Shown: positions 30,195 through 38,846, numbered from the stretch's first letter. The stretch: DNA of 53,873 nt from Oscillatoriales cyanobacterium (GCA_004292955.1 RDXX01000045.1:1-53873), one strand, 5' to 3'. Notes: generated from the sequence alone by a model not told the origin. Program-made: numbers and translations.

Positions 30195-30267
30195 GACCTC
30201 TTACTCGTAGGCGAAGCCAGCGCGAAGCGCTTATGTGGCGAAGCGCCCGTCATCAGAGTAAGAGGTC
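30195..30267. repeat. 12-bp inverted repeat flanking a GCG-rich unit
   Basis: GACCTCTTACTC at 30195-30206 and GAGTAAGAGGTC at 30256-30267 bracket a core of GGCGAAGCCAGCGCGAAGCG type. The core alone occurs elsewhere in such genomes, so this looks like one repeat nested within a palindromic host repeat. Confidence 0.75.
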
Positions 30268-30336
30268 AAACTACAAAAACGAATTCCGCCGGACGCCGAA
30301 TGAAGAAAATAACGTAACTTTAACCGCCCGTTCTTC

Positions 30337-30361
30337 AACCCGCTTGGAGTGGGTTTTGTTT
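30337..30361. terminator. Bidirectional terminator between YdcF-like gene and plsC
   Basis: AACCC-GCTTGGA-GTGGGTTTTGTTT-type hairpin: AACCCGCTT pairs loosely with AGTGGGTT, followed by a T-rich run. It lies between two convergent genes. Confidence 0.6.
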
Positions 30362-30390
30362 GTCTGGCGTGCGAATTCTATTCGCCCGGT

Positions 30391-31029
30391 TCAGCGACCC
30401 AAATCGTGCATCGCATTAATCTCAGTTGCACATCTTTGAGTCAGCGCTTCCAATTCCGCGCGATCCGACGAAGCGGGCGCCTCAATTAGCTTGCCAATTC
30501 GCACCGTCAGCGGCACCGGACGCGGCACTATTGAACCTTTGGATGCGATCGCATGAGTTCCCCACAAACTAACGGGTAATAGCGGTGCTTTTGCCTTAGC
30601 AGCTATCAGCGCAGCCCCCAATTTCGGATCAGTAATTCTACCGTCTGGCGTCCGAGTTCCCTGCAAAAATACACCCGTAGCCCATCCATTTTCTAAAGAC
30701 TGGATAGCCGATCGAATTGCACTGCGATCGGCACTTTCCCGCTTGACTGGATAGGCACCATAAAGCGTAATTGCCTGCTTCAAAATAGGAACTTTAAATA
30801 ACTCTTCCTTTGCCATAAATGCCACTGGCCGCCTCATGGAACTAGATAAAATCGGCGGATCGAAATCGCTGGCGTGATTGCTGACTACCACAAATGGCCC
30901 TTCTGCTGGCACATTTTCTGCACCGTAGATGCGCCCCCGAAAGTAAAGGTGCAGCATCGGGCTGACAATTGACCACTTGAATAAATAGTAAAGAAGTAAA
31001 CTTTCGACTGGTTCGCGACTTTTGCTCAC
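30391..31029 (-). CDS. plsC: 1-acyl-sn-glycerol-3-phosphate acyltransferase
   Basis: It adds the second acyl chain to make phosphatidate. The 212-residue protein shows the acyltransferase block I NHASDFDPP (His-x4-Asp), block II around PVKRESADRSAIRSAI, block III FLQGTRTPDG (usually EGTRS), and block IV with LLPVSLWGTHA. An N-terminal hydrophobic stretch (LLLYYLFKWSIVSPMLHLYF) fits membrane association. In many cyanobacteria it directly follows fabD in a plsX-fabH-fabD-plsC cluster; here about 3.5 kb of PspA-like, PstS-like and transposon DNA lies between, so it needs its own promoter. Confidence 0.92.
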   Translation of the reverse strand: MSKSREPVESLLLYYLFKWSIVSPMLHLYFRGRIYGAENVPAEGPFVVVSNHASDFDPPILSSSMRRPVAFMAKEELFKVPILKQAITLYGAYPVKRESADRSAIRSAIQSLENGWATGVFLQGTRTPDGRITDPKLGAALIAAKAKAPLLPVSLWGTHAIASKGSIVPRPVPLTVRIGKLIEAPASSDRAELEALTQRCATEINAMHDLGR

Positions 31030-31274
31030 GGAAAAACCTTGAATTTAAAATTATACCGAATATTACTCTATCAGTTCAGCTCTGGAAAATTAACTAGGAC
31101 TTGCAAAAAAACGCAGGACGTAATGATGCGCGGGTGCATCGCGATCGCATAACTTGAAATAGAGACGATAATTCCCGCAGGGACACACCCGCGAGTTGAT
31201 GGCTAACTAATACCCTTTTCCCAAAATGATGCAACTGTAGGGAAGCTTCAAACGCCGATCGAGTAAATCACCCC

Positions 31275-31305
31275 CAATCCAAAATCCAAAATCCAAAATC
31301 GAAAA
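31275..31305. repeat. AATCCAA heptamer array
   Basis: Four units of CAAAATC type just downstream (in minus-strand terms) of the detached tail of the PstS-like gene. The rest of 31030-31319 holds no recognisable gene. Confidence 0.85.
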
Positions 31306-31319
31306 TGCTATAAGTCCTG

Positions 31320-31400
31320 TTAATTTCCGGCCAGCATCGCTTTTTTTCCTTCCTCGGAAGTTGCGTAACCCAAGAAATCCTTAACCGCTTGACTGGGGGG
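31320..31400 (-). pseudogene. Detached C-terminal end of the PstS-like gene
   Basis: On the minus strand these 81 bp read PPSQAVKDFLGYATSEEGKK, then AMLAGN and TAA, which is exactly the type of C-terminal helix found in PstS-like binding proteins. It is in register with the end of the gene at 32671-33561 once the TnpB element (31401-32694) is removed: the junction restores YAYQRN followed by PPSQAV. It is no longer translated with the rest. Confidence 0.88.
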
Positions 31401-32694
31401 ATTTTTTTGACATACTCCCCGGCGTAAACGCGCGGGGATTCTTTACGCTTCATCGAGATGTGCCACAAGTGGTCTTACCTTCTCTCTGCGTACATTTAGA
31501 GTCGTGGCAATGCCCTATCCCGACTTGAAGTATATTTCTCGCAGCGTTCAAATCCCTATCTTGCTGAGTGCCACAATTAAGGCACAGCAGCGAACGAATA
31601 GAGAGGTCTAATTTACCCCACTTAAAACCGCAGTCCGCACACACTTGACTCGTTGGTTCCCAGCGACTAATTACTCTAAATTCTCTGCCAAACTTTTCAG
31701 ATTTTGCCTCACACAAAGCTCTAAATTCGTACCATCCTTGCTGGCTAATTGATCTCGCAAGTTTGCGATTTTTAACCATGCCAGACACGTTTAAATCTTC
31801 CAAAATAATAGTTTGATTCTCACTAACAACTTTGGTTGACAGTTTGTGCAAAAAGTCTTTGCGAGTATCTGCAATTTGATTGTGCAGTTTGGCTATCTGA
31901 ATGCGAGTTTTGTTTCTACGTTTTGAGTCTTTGGGTTGCCGTGCTAGCTTTTTTTGAAGCCTGCGAATTTTCCGGTCTAACTGTTTGTAGTTTGGGCTTT
32001 TGGTTGATGTTCCGTCGCTCATTGTTGCAAAGGTTTTAATACCCAAATCGATGCCGATGCTGTGGTTTTTGGCTTCGACAATATCGGGATTAACCTCCAC
32101 AACAAAGCTAAGGAAGTAGCGATTAGCGCAATCCTTGATGATTGTAACGGAACTAGGCTCTGATGGCAATTGCCTCGACCAAATCGGTTTGACAATTCCA
32201 ATTTTGGTTAAATATATACCATCTCCCTTGATTAAAAAACCATTGCGAGTTAGCCTTACAGATTGACTTTTCGTGCGTTTTTTGAACTTTGGATAACCGA
32301 CTTTGCGCCCTTTCCTTTTTCCCTTGCAAGATTCAAAAAAGTTCTTAAAAGCTGTTTCCAAATCTGCTACAGACTGCTGCAACCCAATTGCTGAAACCTC
32401 ACTTAGCCAAGCCCTTTCCTCAGTCTTTTTTGCCTGAGTGATTACTATTTTCTGAAGCTCGGCAGATTTAGGCTTTTTTTGGGATTGTTTGCACAAAGCA
32501 AGCGCATCATTCCAAACTACCCGAACGCACCCAAACAACTGAGCCAAACTTTGTTGTTGTTGAGCTGTGGGATAGAATCGGAATTGGTATCTTGCTTTCA
32601 TTTTTACTGGCTGTTTACTTGCTCTATTATACCATGACTGACTGATAGAATAAGGACAATTAAAGCCGTCCTATAAGGACGGGGCTTTAGACCC
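31401..32694 (-). mobile_element. IS605-type TnpB-only element
   Basis: About 1.29 kb carrying tnpB without tnpA. The left end (32662-32688, read on the minus strand) is a hairpin AAAGCCCCGTCC/GGACGGCTTT; the right end has the stem CCCCG-GCG-TAAA-CGC-G-CGGGG (31417-31437) with TATGTCAA following on the minus strand, which would be the 3' part of the omega-RNA. There is no target duplication, as expected for single-strand transposition. Ends are set by the split PstS-like gene on both sides, with a 3-4 base ambiguity because AAAT is shared. Without tnpA it would need help in trans. Confidence 0.88.
31450..32601 (-). CDS. tnpB: TnpB RNA-guided nuclease, intact
   Basis: The 383-residue protein is full length for this group: N-terminal MKARYQFRFYPTAQQQQSLA, the Lys/Arg-rich RNA-binding stretch CKGKRKGRKVGYPKFKKR, RuvC Asp in GIDLGIKTFATM, Glu in IILEDLNVSGMVKNRKLARS, a zinc finger CADC...CLNC, and the last Asp in QDRDLNAARNIL. 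TnpB cuts DNA guided by an RNA made from the 3' end of its own gene and beyond. All active-site residues are present, unlike the copy at 26918. The guide would be read from the flanking PstS-like gene tail. Confidence 0.95.
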   Translation of the reverse strand: MKARYQFRFYPTAQQQQSLAQLFGCVRVVWNDALALCKQSQKKPKSAELQKIVITQAKKTEERAWLSEVSAIGLQQSVADLETAFKNFFESCKGKRKGRKVGYPKFKKRTKSQSVRLTRNGFLIKGDGIYLTKIGIVKPIWSRQLPSEPSSVTIIKDCANRYFLSFVVEVNPDIVEAKNHSIGIDLGIKTFATMSDGTSTKSPNYKQLDRKIRRLQKKLARQPKDSKRRNKTRIQIAKLHNQIADTRKDFLHKLSTKVVSENQTIILEDLNVSGMVKNRKLARSISQQGWYEFRALCEAKSEKFGREFRVISRWEPTSQVCADCGFKWGKLDLSIRSLLCLNCGTQQDRDLNAARNILQVGIGHCHDSKCTQREGKTTCGTSR

Positions 32695-33561
32695 ATTTCT
32701 TTGGTAAGCGTAGTACAACTGGCGCTGATAGCGATAATTGGGGGCTTCCGGCGTCGCACCGTCTACGGGTACAACCCTCACCGTTTTCTGATTGACAACT
32801 TGAGCGAAAGTGGCATAGCCGATGCCGTTGTTACCTAAAGCTTGCAGCAGCGGAGTTGTCGCATCTCGATCGAGCGTAGTAACATTTTGCCCGGTGCCAA
32901 AACTACCGCCTCCGAGCACTTGTTCTTTGAAAGTTTGGTGAGTGCCGCTAATTTCGGGTCTGTTAATTACCTTAATCAAGCCTGCTGAACCGCCGACTTT
33001 TGACCAGTCTTGAGCATTTCCCTTGAAAATGTCTTGAACTTGAGCGGCAGTTAAACCTCCTTGAAACGGGTTGTTAGTGCCGACTACGATCGCAATTCTA
33101 TCTAAAGCAACGGGCACTGCTGCCAAACCCCTAGCTTGGTCTTGGGCATTCAAAGCGGTCGATATCGCGGCAATATCGGCTGTTCCCGCCACCAAATCCT
33201 GAATTCCTTTTGCAGAACCATTTGCTTTGGCATCGACTGTAGTGCTGGGAAACTTGGCTTGAAAGCCATTCTTAAGGTTGAGATTGATTGTCACCATGCT
33301 GGTAGAACCGTCAATTCTCACCGCCGTGCCCGCAGGTACGGCAACTGGTAGTGCAAAGGAACTAGCAGCAACAGGCGATGCTAAGCCGGCTGCGGGCGCA
33401 ACGGGAAGCGGGTTGGAACTGCCACCGCCTGCGGGTGTTGGGGGATTGGAGGAATTGTTAGCATCCTGTGCCGCTGGTTTGTTCAGAAAAAACCAGCCAC
33501 CGGCTGCGAGGAACAGGAATAAAAAAATAAAAACTATGGGGGGAGGCCCGCTCTTAGCCAT
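32671..33561 (-). CDS. PstS-like phosphate-binding protein, C-terminally truncated by an IS
   Basis: The protein starts MAKSGPPPIVFIFLFLFLAA (membrane anchor), then a Pro/Gly/Ala linker and a PstS-type fold: VRIDGSTSMVTINLNLKNGF, GSAKGIQDLVAGTADIAAIS, LDRIAIVVGTNNPF, QVQDIFKGNAQDWSKVGG, and GNNGIGYATFAQVVNQKTVR. The last residues KAPSL and the stop codon come from the left-end hairpin of the TnpB element, which displaced the natural 26-residue end to 31320-31400. The binding core is complete, so some function may survive. There is no Pst permease nearby. It follows the PspA-like gene by 10 bp and was probably co-transcribed with it. Confidence 0.88.
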   Translation of the reverse strand: MAKSGPPPIVFIFLFLFLAAGGWFFLNKPAAQDANNSSNPPTPAGGGSSNPLPVAPAAGLASPVAASSFALPVAVPAGTAVRIDGSTSMVTINLNLKNGFQAKFPSTTVDAKANGSAKGIQDLVAGTADIAAISTALNAQDQARGLAAVPVALDRIAIVVGTNNPFQGGLTAAQVQDIFKGNAQDWSKVGGSAGLIKVINRPEISGTHQTFKEQVLGGGSFGTGQNVTTLDRDATTPLLQALGNNGIGYATFAQVVNQKTVRVVPVDGATPEAPNYRYQRQLYYAYQRNGSKAPSL

Positions 33562-33571
33562 AAAATTCTCC

Positions 33572-34285
33572 TTAGTTCGGAAGTTTTTTGTTGTCCGGGT
33601 CGTCTAACATTTGCAGCCTGCGACTGACTTCATCATCTTCGGTCATGTTTTCTAATTCTGCCTGAAGTCTTTCTTGGGGGTTCTCAGATATTTCTGCTAA
33701 AGCTTGCTGTTCGAGGTTATGCTTTTCGACGGCATTTTTGGCTTGTTCAAATTGCGATCGAGCTGAATCAATATTAAGATCGTTGTTGACTTTGGATATG
33801 GCGCCGAGAGCTTCGTTAATCTCGACCATATCTTTCATGTTTTGCATATCGGTTTTGTAGGCTTCCAGCTTCGTGCGCTCTCGATTCAGCTTGTCTTTGG
33901 AAGCGTTCACAAACTGTTCGGCTTGTTTTACTGCATCTTCGTACTGCGGCAGGATTTTTTCTATCTGAATTACCTTAGATATGGCTAAGCGGGCTGCTTC
34001 TTCGTTGCCGTTGCGGTTGGCTGTCTTGGCTTGGCGCTCTAAAGTTTGCATCTCTCTAACTTTTTCTTCATATTTTGTTTTGGTGCGCTGGTAGGCTGCA
34101 ACTTGTTTAGAAACTGCTTCTGCGAGCTTTTGGACGGACTCTTGCATCGATCGCAGCGACTCTTCGGCTACGGCGACTGAAATTTTACCACCGGATTCTA
34201 CGGGAAGTCCCCACAGCCAGTTCCACCCGCCTACTATGGTTCTGCCGGCTTTTTCGCCCATCAGCCAGTAAATAGCTTTTTTCAT
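33572..34285 (-). CDS. PspA/IM30-family coiled-coil protein
   Basis: The 237-residue protein is almost all alpha-helical coiled coil from about residue 40 to 215, with PspA/IM30 features: repeated charged heptads (KLAEAVSKQVAAYQRTKTKY, QIEKILPQYEDAVKQAEQFV) and a helical bundle ending in RLQMLDDPD. Family members (PspA, Vipp1/IM30) form ESCRT-III-like rings that protect membranes. The N-terminus (MKKAIYWLMGEKAGRTI) is amphipathic but is not the usual Vipp1 start, so it is a paralogue rather than the main Vipp1. It is coupled to the PstS-like gene downstream, suggesting a membrane-stress pair. Confidence 0.8.
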   Translation of the reverse strand: MKKAIYWLMGEKAGRTIVGGWNWLWGLPVESGGKISVAVAEESLRSMQESVQKLAEAVSKQVAAYQRTKTKYEEKVREMQTLERQAKTANRNGNEEAARLAISKVIQIEKILPQYEDAVKQAEQFVNASKDKLNRERTKLEAYKTDMQNMKDMVEINEALGAISKVNNDLNIDSARSQFEQAKNAVEKHNLEQQALAEISENPQERLQAELENMTEDDEVSRRLQMLDDPDNKKLPN

Positions 34286-34494
34286 ATAAGTACCGGATTA
34301 GCTTGATTTTTATTCCTAGTTTAAATCAGAATTTGCCGATCGACCTCAAGGGCGATCGATATATAGATTATTTTTAATCGCGATTTTTAGCTGTTTGGAT
34401 TGTCGATCGCAAATTTGCACAACAGGTCGTAGTAAAATTTTCCTGTTGTGCTATTTATTTTTCGGCAATTTTCTGATCGATTAACTCAATTTTA

Positions 34495-34600
34495 CCAGAA
34501 AGAATTGGTTGAAAGCCGGAACCCCGATCGGGAGAAATTAAAATCAGACTATTCATTACTCCAATCCTCTTCCTTCTAGGTAGAGGTCGCTCTTAAACTG
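34495..34600. repeat. About 105-bp dispersed repeat, copy A
   Basis: GAAAGAATTGGTTGAAAGCC ... GACTATTCATTACTCCAATC, then CTCTTCCTTCTAGGT. Copy B at 37194-37297 is about 85% identical over the full length, same orientation. Each copy ends in the AACTGTC heptamer array that supplies the stop codon of the gene next to it (fabD here, plsX for copy B). The rest of 34286-34494 shows no gene. Confidence 0.85.
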
Positions 34601-34636
34601 TCAACTGTCAACTGTCAACTGTCAACTGTCAACTGT
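34596..34636. repeat. AACTGTC heptamer array entering the fabD end
   Basis: Nearly six units of AACTGTC. On the minus strand it reads GTTGACA and encodes the last residues (TVDS) and stop codon of fabD. Confidence 0.93.
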
Positions 34637-35514
34637 GCGGGCAAATCTGCAAAACTGCTGACATTTACCAGCGCTAAATTTGGACAAGTCCGTTTGATCA
34701 AACCTGTGAGAACTTTACCTGGGCCAATTTCCACTACGCGATCGATTCCTTGTTGTGGCAATTGCAGAGAAATTTCTCGCCAGCGCACGCCTTTAGTCAT
34801 TTGATAATTCAACCGCTGTTTTAGAGTAGCTGCGCTAGTAGTCGCTGTCGGTTCTGAGTTCGAGAGTACCAGCATTTTAGCATCGGAAAACCTTGCCGAC
34901 TTTAACGCTAGTTGAAACTCTGCCGCCACCCCGGCCATCAGGGGAGAGTGAAACGCACCGGAAACATTCAATTTAACCGCGCGTTTGACTTTTATTTTGG
35001 CTAGCAAATCTTCTACTGCTGTCGGCGTGCCAGAAATCACTACTTGTGCTTCGCTGTTATCGTTGGCGAGCACCACATCTCGGCTGTATTGAATTTGCAG
35101 TTCTAATTCCTGCCTGTCGAAGCCGATCAACGCCACCATTTGCCCGCCGGAGGCAGTCTCCATCAGTTCGGCGCGGCGTTTGACTAAGCGCAATCCCGTT
35201 TCAAAGTCAAAGACGCCTGCTGCGTACAGGGCAACATATTCTCCTAAACTGTGACCGGCAACTACTGCGGGTCGATCGCTCTTTTCTCGCATTAAGTCTG
35301 CCAAAATGCTTTCTACTACGAACAAGCAAGGCTGAGTGTAGAGAGTCCGAGATAGTTTTGCTTCTTCTTTTTGGCAAACTTCAGGGACAGACCAGCCTAA
35401 AATTTCTTTAGCCAGCTCAAATTTAGCTTTGGCTGCTGGCAAGTTTAATAAGTCTGCACCCATCCCGATCGCCTGGGAACCTTGTCCGGGAAATACCCAT
35501 GCTGTTTTAGTCAT
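34615..35514 (-). CDS. fabD: Malonyl-CoA:ACP transacylase
   Basis: It loads malonate onto acyl carrier protein for fatty acid synthesis. The 299-residue protein has WVFPGQGSQAIGMG at the N-terminus, the catalytic Ser in VVAGHSLGEYVALYAAG, the Arg of LVKRRAELM, the catalytic His in VSGAFHSPLM, and the C-terminal VEIGPGKVLTGLIKR. The last four residues and stop are made by a 7-bp repeat array, so the natural C-terminus was probably replaced, beyond the conserved fold. It is third in the leftward order plsX, fabH, fabD, with 520 bp separating it from fabH. Confidence 0.96.
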   Translation of the reverse strand: MTKTAWVFPGQGSQAIGMGADLLNLPAAKAKFELAKEILGWSVPEVCQKEEAKLSRTLYTQPCLFVVESILADLMREKSDRPAVVAGHSLGEYVALYAAGVFDFETGLRLVKRRAELMETASGGQMVALIGFDRQELELQIQYSRDVVLANDNSEAQVVISGTPTAVEDLLAKIKVKRAVKLNVSGAFHSPLMAGVAAEFQLALKSARFSDAKMLVLSNSEPTATTSAATLKQRLNYQMTKGVRWREISLQLPQQGIDRVVEIGPGKVLTGLIKRTCPNLALVNVSSFADLPAQLTVDS

Positions 35515-36034
35515 TTTTCCGGTAATCTGCTAATTGGTGGTTGCTAAGAAAGTGATTGCAAAAATTCTTTGTTTCCCGCTTCTGAGTTCGCTGACTGGTA
35601 TCCGCTATCTTTCGGTTCACGAACTATCTACTCGCGACTCACAACTATAACATAATAACTGCGCTTTTTTCGAGGTTTATATTTTTTTTGCTACTTTAAT
35701 TCAGGTCGATCGCCGTAGTAAAATTTTCAACCTTCGACGGGGGGAAAGTCCATCGAAAAATAGAGGATTTTCAATTGCAGCACACTCTTGTCCAGAATTC
35801 CTGTCGAAGGATGCACGGCTTGGTGCAGGCTTTACCCTATGCTATGACCTGTGTATGGCGTGTTAAAAGATTTTTCTTTTTTAATGGTCGCACGCCCGAT
35901 GTCAGCAGGGCAAGTTTAGAGCAAAATATTGTACCAGTTCCCTAAAATCATGAAACTGCTAGCCTGCGCTTCCAACCCATAGTTCATCAGTGATTCCCCA
36001 ATCTAAAATCTAAAATCTAAAATCTAAAATCGTA
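35515..36034. other. Long fabH-fabD spacer
   Basis: There is no gene. It contains GTCGAAGGATGCACGGCTTG and CCTTCGACGGGGGGAAAGTC, which can pair through CCTTCGAC/GTCGAAGG, so a structured leader or small RNA is possible. A heptamer array (TCTAAAA, four units) fills 36001-36031 just after the fabH stop. Unusually long for genes of one pathway. Confidence 0.5.
36001..36031. repeat. TCTAAAA heptamer array beside the fabH stop
   Basis: Four and a half perfect units, 4 bp from the fabH stop codon. Confidence 0.93.
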
Positions 36035-37036
36035 TTACCTTCCCCATTGAAAAATCGCCGCCCCCCAGCTCAAACCTGCACCGAAACCAGCCGCAGCAAT
36101 AGTCTCACCAGATTTAACTTTACCCAGACGCACCGATTCGTCTAAAGCAAGGGGAATTGAAGCTGCTGAGGTATTGCCGTAATTTGCTAAATTGCTGATT
36201 ACTTTTTCCGGGGGAATCTTGAGCCTTTGGGCAACTGCATCGAGAATCCGTTGATTGGCTTGGTGCAACAGCAGCCAGTCAATTTTTTCGGCGCTGATAT
36301 TTGCCCGAAACATTGCTTTTTCAATGACTTCTGGCACTTTTTTCACGGCAAAGCGATAGATTTCTTGACCGTTCATGGCGATCGGCTCAAATCCACCTTG
36401 TCCGATATTCACGCCCTCAATTAATGATTTTGACTCGGCTTTGTAGGCTAAATTGAGAGACGAATTTTGCGTGCCGTCGCTGCGAATTTCAAATCCCAAA
36501 AATCGATCGACCTCTGAAGCCTGCAATACCACCGCACCTGCACCGTCTCCAAATAAAATGCAAGTACCTCGATCCGACCAATTCACCCAGCGAGATAAAA
36601 TATCTGCTCCGATCAGCAAAACATTTTGATAAACGCCTGTCCGAATGAACTGCGAGGCTGTAACTAAACCAAACACAAATCCCGAACAAGCTGCTGTCAA
36701 ATCGAAAGCCACAGCTTTTGTAGCGCCCAACTGATATTGAATTTTGCCCGCAGTGCCGAACAAATCGTCAGGGCTTGATGTGGCCAAAATAATCAAATCG
36801 ATATCTGTCGGCGAAATTTCTGCCATGGCGATCGCCCTGCGGGATGCCTCCGATGCCAAATCGCACAAAGAAGTGCGATCGTCCGCCAGCCTGCGCGATC
36901 GAATGCCCGTTCGCGCCGCAATCCACTCGTCAGACGTTTCTACAATCTGACTCAAACCATTATTATCTAGCGAAACCTGCGGTGTACAAGACCCGCTACC
37001 CGTGACGGCAATGCCGAACCCTGATTGCTGCAACAT
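36035..37036 (-). CDS. fabH: Beta-ketoacyl-ACP synthase III
   Basis: It starts fatty acid chains by condensing acetyl-CoA with malonyl-ACP. The 333-residue protein has the catalytic triad: Cys117 in FDLTAACSGFVFGL, His in WLLLHQANQRILDA and Asn in SNLANYGNTSAAS, plus DEWIAARTGIRSRR near the N-terminus and the GAGLSWGAA end loop. Length is normal for the family. It lies between plsX and fabD on the minus strand, an arrangement shared by many cyanobacteria. Confidence 0.97.
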   Translation of the reverse strand: MLQQSGFGIAVTGSGSCTPQVSLDNNGLSQIVETSDEWIAARTGIRSRRLADDRTSLCDLASEASRRAIAMAEISPTDIDLIILATSSPDDLFGTAGKIQYQLGATKAVAFDLTAACSGFVFGLVTASQFIRTGVYQNVLLIGADILSRWVNWSDRGTCILFGDGAGAVVLQASEVDRFLGFEIRSDGTQNSSLNLAYKAESKSLIEGVNIGQGGFEPIAMNGQEIYRFAVKKVPEVIEKAMFRANISAEKIDWLLLHQANQRILDAVAQRLKIPPEKVISNLANYGNTSAASIPLALDESVRLGKVKSGETIAAAGFGAGLSWGAAIFQWGR

Positions 37037-37193
37037 TCCTCTCCATTTACTCGCTGTTCGGTCGAGAAATTAAAAATTAAAAACTTCAAATTTAAACTAT
37101 TTTTTAAACTGCTGAAATTACTTTTTTCAAGCAAAACAGTTGGTTTAATCTGACATTTTTAATTTGACTTTTTTAATTTTTAATTTCTACTTA

Positions 37194-37297
37194 CTAGAAA
37201 GAATTGGTTTAAAGCCCCAAGCCCGGGAGAAATTAAAAGAAGACTATTCATTACTCCAATCCTCTTCCTTCCAGGTCGAGGTTGCACTCAACTGTCA
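37194..37297. repeat. About 105-bp dispersed repeat, copy B
   Basis: GAAAGAATTGGTTTAAAGCC ... GACTATTCATTACTCCAATC then CTCTTCCTTCCAGGT; partner of copy A at 34495-34600. It leads into the heptamer array at the end of plsX. The rest of 37037-37193 is AT-rich with AAATTAAAAATTAAA repeats and no gene. Confidence 0.85.
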
Positions 37298-37379
37298 ACT
37301 GTCAACTGTCAACTGCCAACTGTCAACTGCCAACTGCCAACTGTCAACTGCCAACTGTCAACTGTCAACTGTCAACTGT
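37288..37379. repeat. AACTGTC/AACTGCC heptamer array entering the plsX end
   Basis: Thirteen units, mostly AACTGTC with several AACTGCC variants. The minus-strand reading gives the final residue and stop of plsX (AGT TGA). Confidence 0.95.
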
Positions 37380-38424
37380 TCAAAGCTTCTTGTTCCACAG
37401 CGCTTTCGCGATTGGACGATCTAATTCGCTCCAGCACTTGGTTGTCAATAGCCCCTTTTGCCAAACGAATGGCATTAAAAATCGAGGCAGCTTGAGACGA
37501 ACCGTGGCTGATAATGCAAACTCCAGCAACGCCCAACAGCAAACCGCCACCATGTTCAACGTGGTCTACTCGCTGCTTGAATCCTTGCAAGCTTTTTTGC
37601 AGCATAGGATCGTTAATTTGATGTTGGAGCCCTTTGACCAGCTCTTCCTTGAGCACCTGGACTACGACTTCGCCCACCGCTTCGGCAAACTTCAACAACA
37701 CGTTGCCGACAAACCCGTCGCAGACAATCACGTCAAAGTTCCCCGACAGCACGTCGCGGCCTTCGGCATTGCCCACAAAAGGAATGTTCGGATTGTCCGC
37801 CAATAACTGATGGGTGCGTACCGCAGCGTCGTTGCCTTTAGAAGGTTCTTCGCCAATGTTTAGCAGGCCGATTTTTGGTTCGGCGACGCCCAGCACGCAC
37901 TGGCTGTAAATAGTTCCCATCAGAGCAAACTGCTCCAAAAATTTTGGGCGGCAGTCCACATTAGCGCCGACATCGAGAATGAGTACAGAGGTACCCGGTA
38001 CCATTGTCGGCAAAACCGCACCGATCGCGGGGCGATCGATTCCAGGTAGCCGCCCCAACCTCAGTAGGGCAGCCGCCATTGCCGCACCGGAGTGACCGGC
38101 GGACACCACAGCATCAGCCTGCTGCTGCTTCACCAAGTTCATGGCTACGTTAATCGAAGCTTTGGGCTTGCGTTTGAGGGCACTTAGAGGTTCTTCGTGC
38201 ATTTCCACCGTTCCTTCTGAAGGAACGATTTCTAGCTGACCTGTAGAGACGCGGCCGATCGCGTCTTGAAGACGTAGCGAGTCTTCTATTTGCTGCGGGT
38301 CGCCCACCAGCAAAATCTCTACGCCTAACTCTTCTTGTGCCTTAAGCGCTCCAGCTACAACTTCGGCGGGGGCGTGATCCCCACCCATAGCGTCTATTGC
38401 AATTCTTGCGCGTGTCGATCCCAT
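37372..38424 (-). CDS. plsX: Phosphate acyltransferase PlsX
   Basis: It converts acyl-ACP to acyl-phosphate, the first step of phosphatidate synthesis in the PlsX/PlsY route. The 350-residue protein has RIAIDAMGGDHAPAEVVAGA at the start, the LLVGDP strand, SAGHSGAAMAAALLRLGRLP, LDVGANVDCRPKFL, GNDAAVRTHQLL and the GFVGNVLLKFAEAVGE block. The ATG at 38424 gives MGSTRARIAID, the family start; a GTG at 38445 would add seven residues. Its very end (NS, stop) comes from a repeat array. It heads the leftward lipid block. Confidence 0.95.
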   Translation of the reverse strand: MGSTRARIAIDAMGGDHAPAEVVAGALKAQEELGVEILLVGDPQQIEDSLRLQDAIGRVSTGQLEIVPSEGTVEMHEEPLSALKRKPKASINVAMNLVKQQQADAVVSAGHSGAAMAAALLRLGRLPGIDRPAIGAVLPTMVPGTSVLILDVGANVDCRPKFLEQFALMGTIYSQCVLGVAEPKIGLLNIGEEPSKGNDAAVRTHQLLADNPNIPFVGNAEGRDVLSGNFDVIVCDGFVGNVLLKFAEAVGEVVVQVLKEELVKGLQHQINDPMLQKSLQGFKQRVDHVEHGGGLLLGVAGVCIISHGSSQAASIFNAIRLAKGAIDNQVLERIRSSNRESAVEQEALNS

Positions 38425-38470
38425 TGACCAATGTTTGAGAAACACTAAAAATTCTACCAGGAAGTCAGCC

Positions 38471-38502
38471 GATTTTCGATTTTCGATTTTCGATTTTCGA
38501 TT
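38471..38502. repeat. GATTTTC heptamer array upstream of plsX
   Basis: Four and a half units of GATTTTC. The 38425-38898 gap has no gene. It also contains a TCTAAAA array at 38847-38872 next to the dacB-like start. Confidence 0.9.
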
Positions 38503-38846
38503 GAGTTACAGCCTGAAATCTGGCAGCAGAAACTAGGGTCGAAAATTTTGGGAGCATCCACGAATGGCGTCGGGGCGTTGTACCCGTTTCTTGCGGATCT
38601 GGAGTCTGAATCCAGAAGTGCGAATAAATCACTAAAATCTGCTCGCACTCGATCGGACAATTGTCATTTGCGACTACTCTGATAGAGTTTGTGCCTACTT
38701 TACTATTTTTGACTGCAAATTGAAAAACTCAATAGAATAATTTACCTGACCCCGCCCAAAAACGGATAAAAGTTTCCGACACTCGTCGTGACTCGGGCCC
38801 AAAATTTTAGACCCGAGTTCAAGCCCCCAGATTGATTCTGTGGAGT

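Noticed and set aside
37288..37379. Tandem repeats that might look like a CRISPR array
   Set aside because: Units are 7 bp with no spacers, and no cas genes are present in the window.
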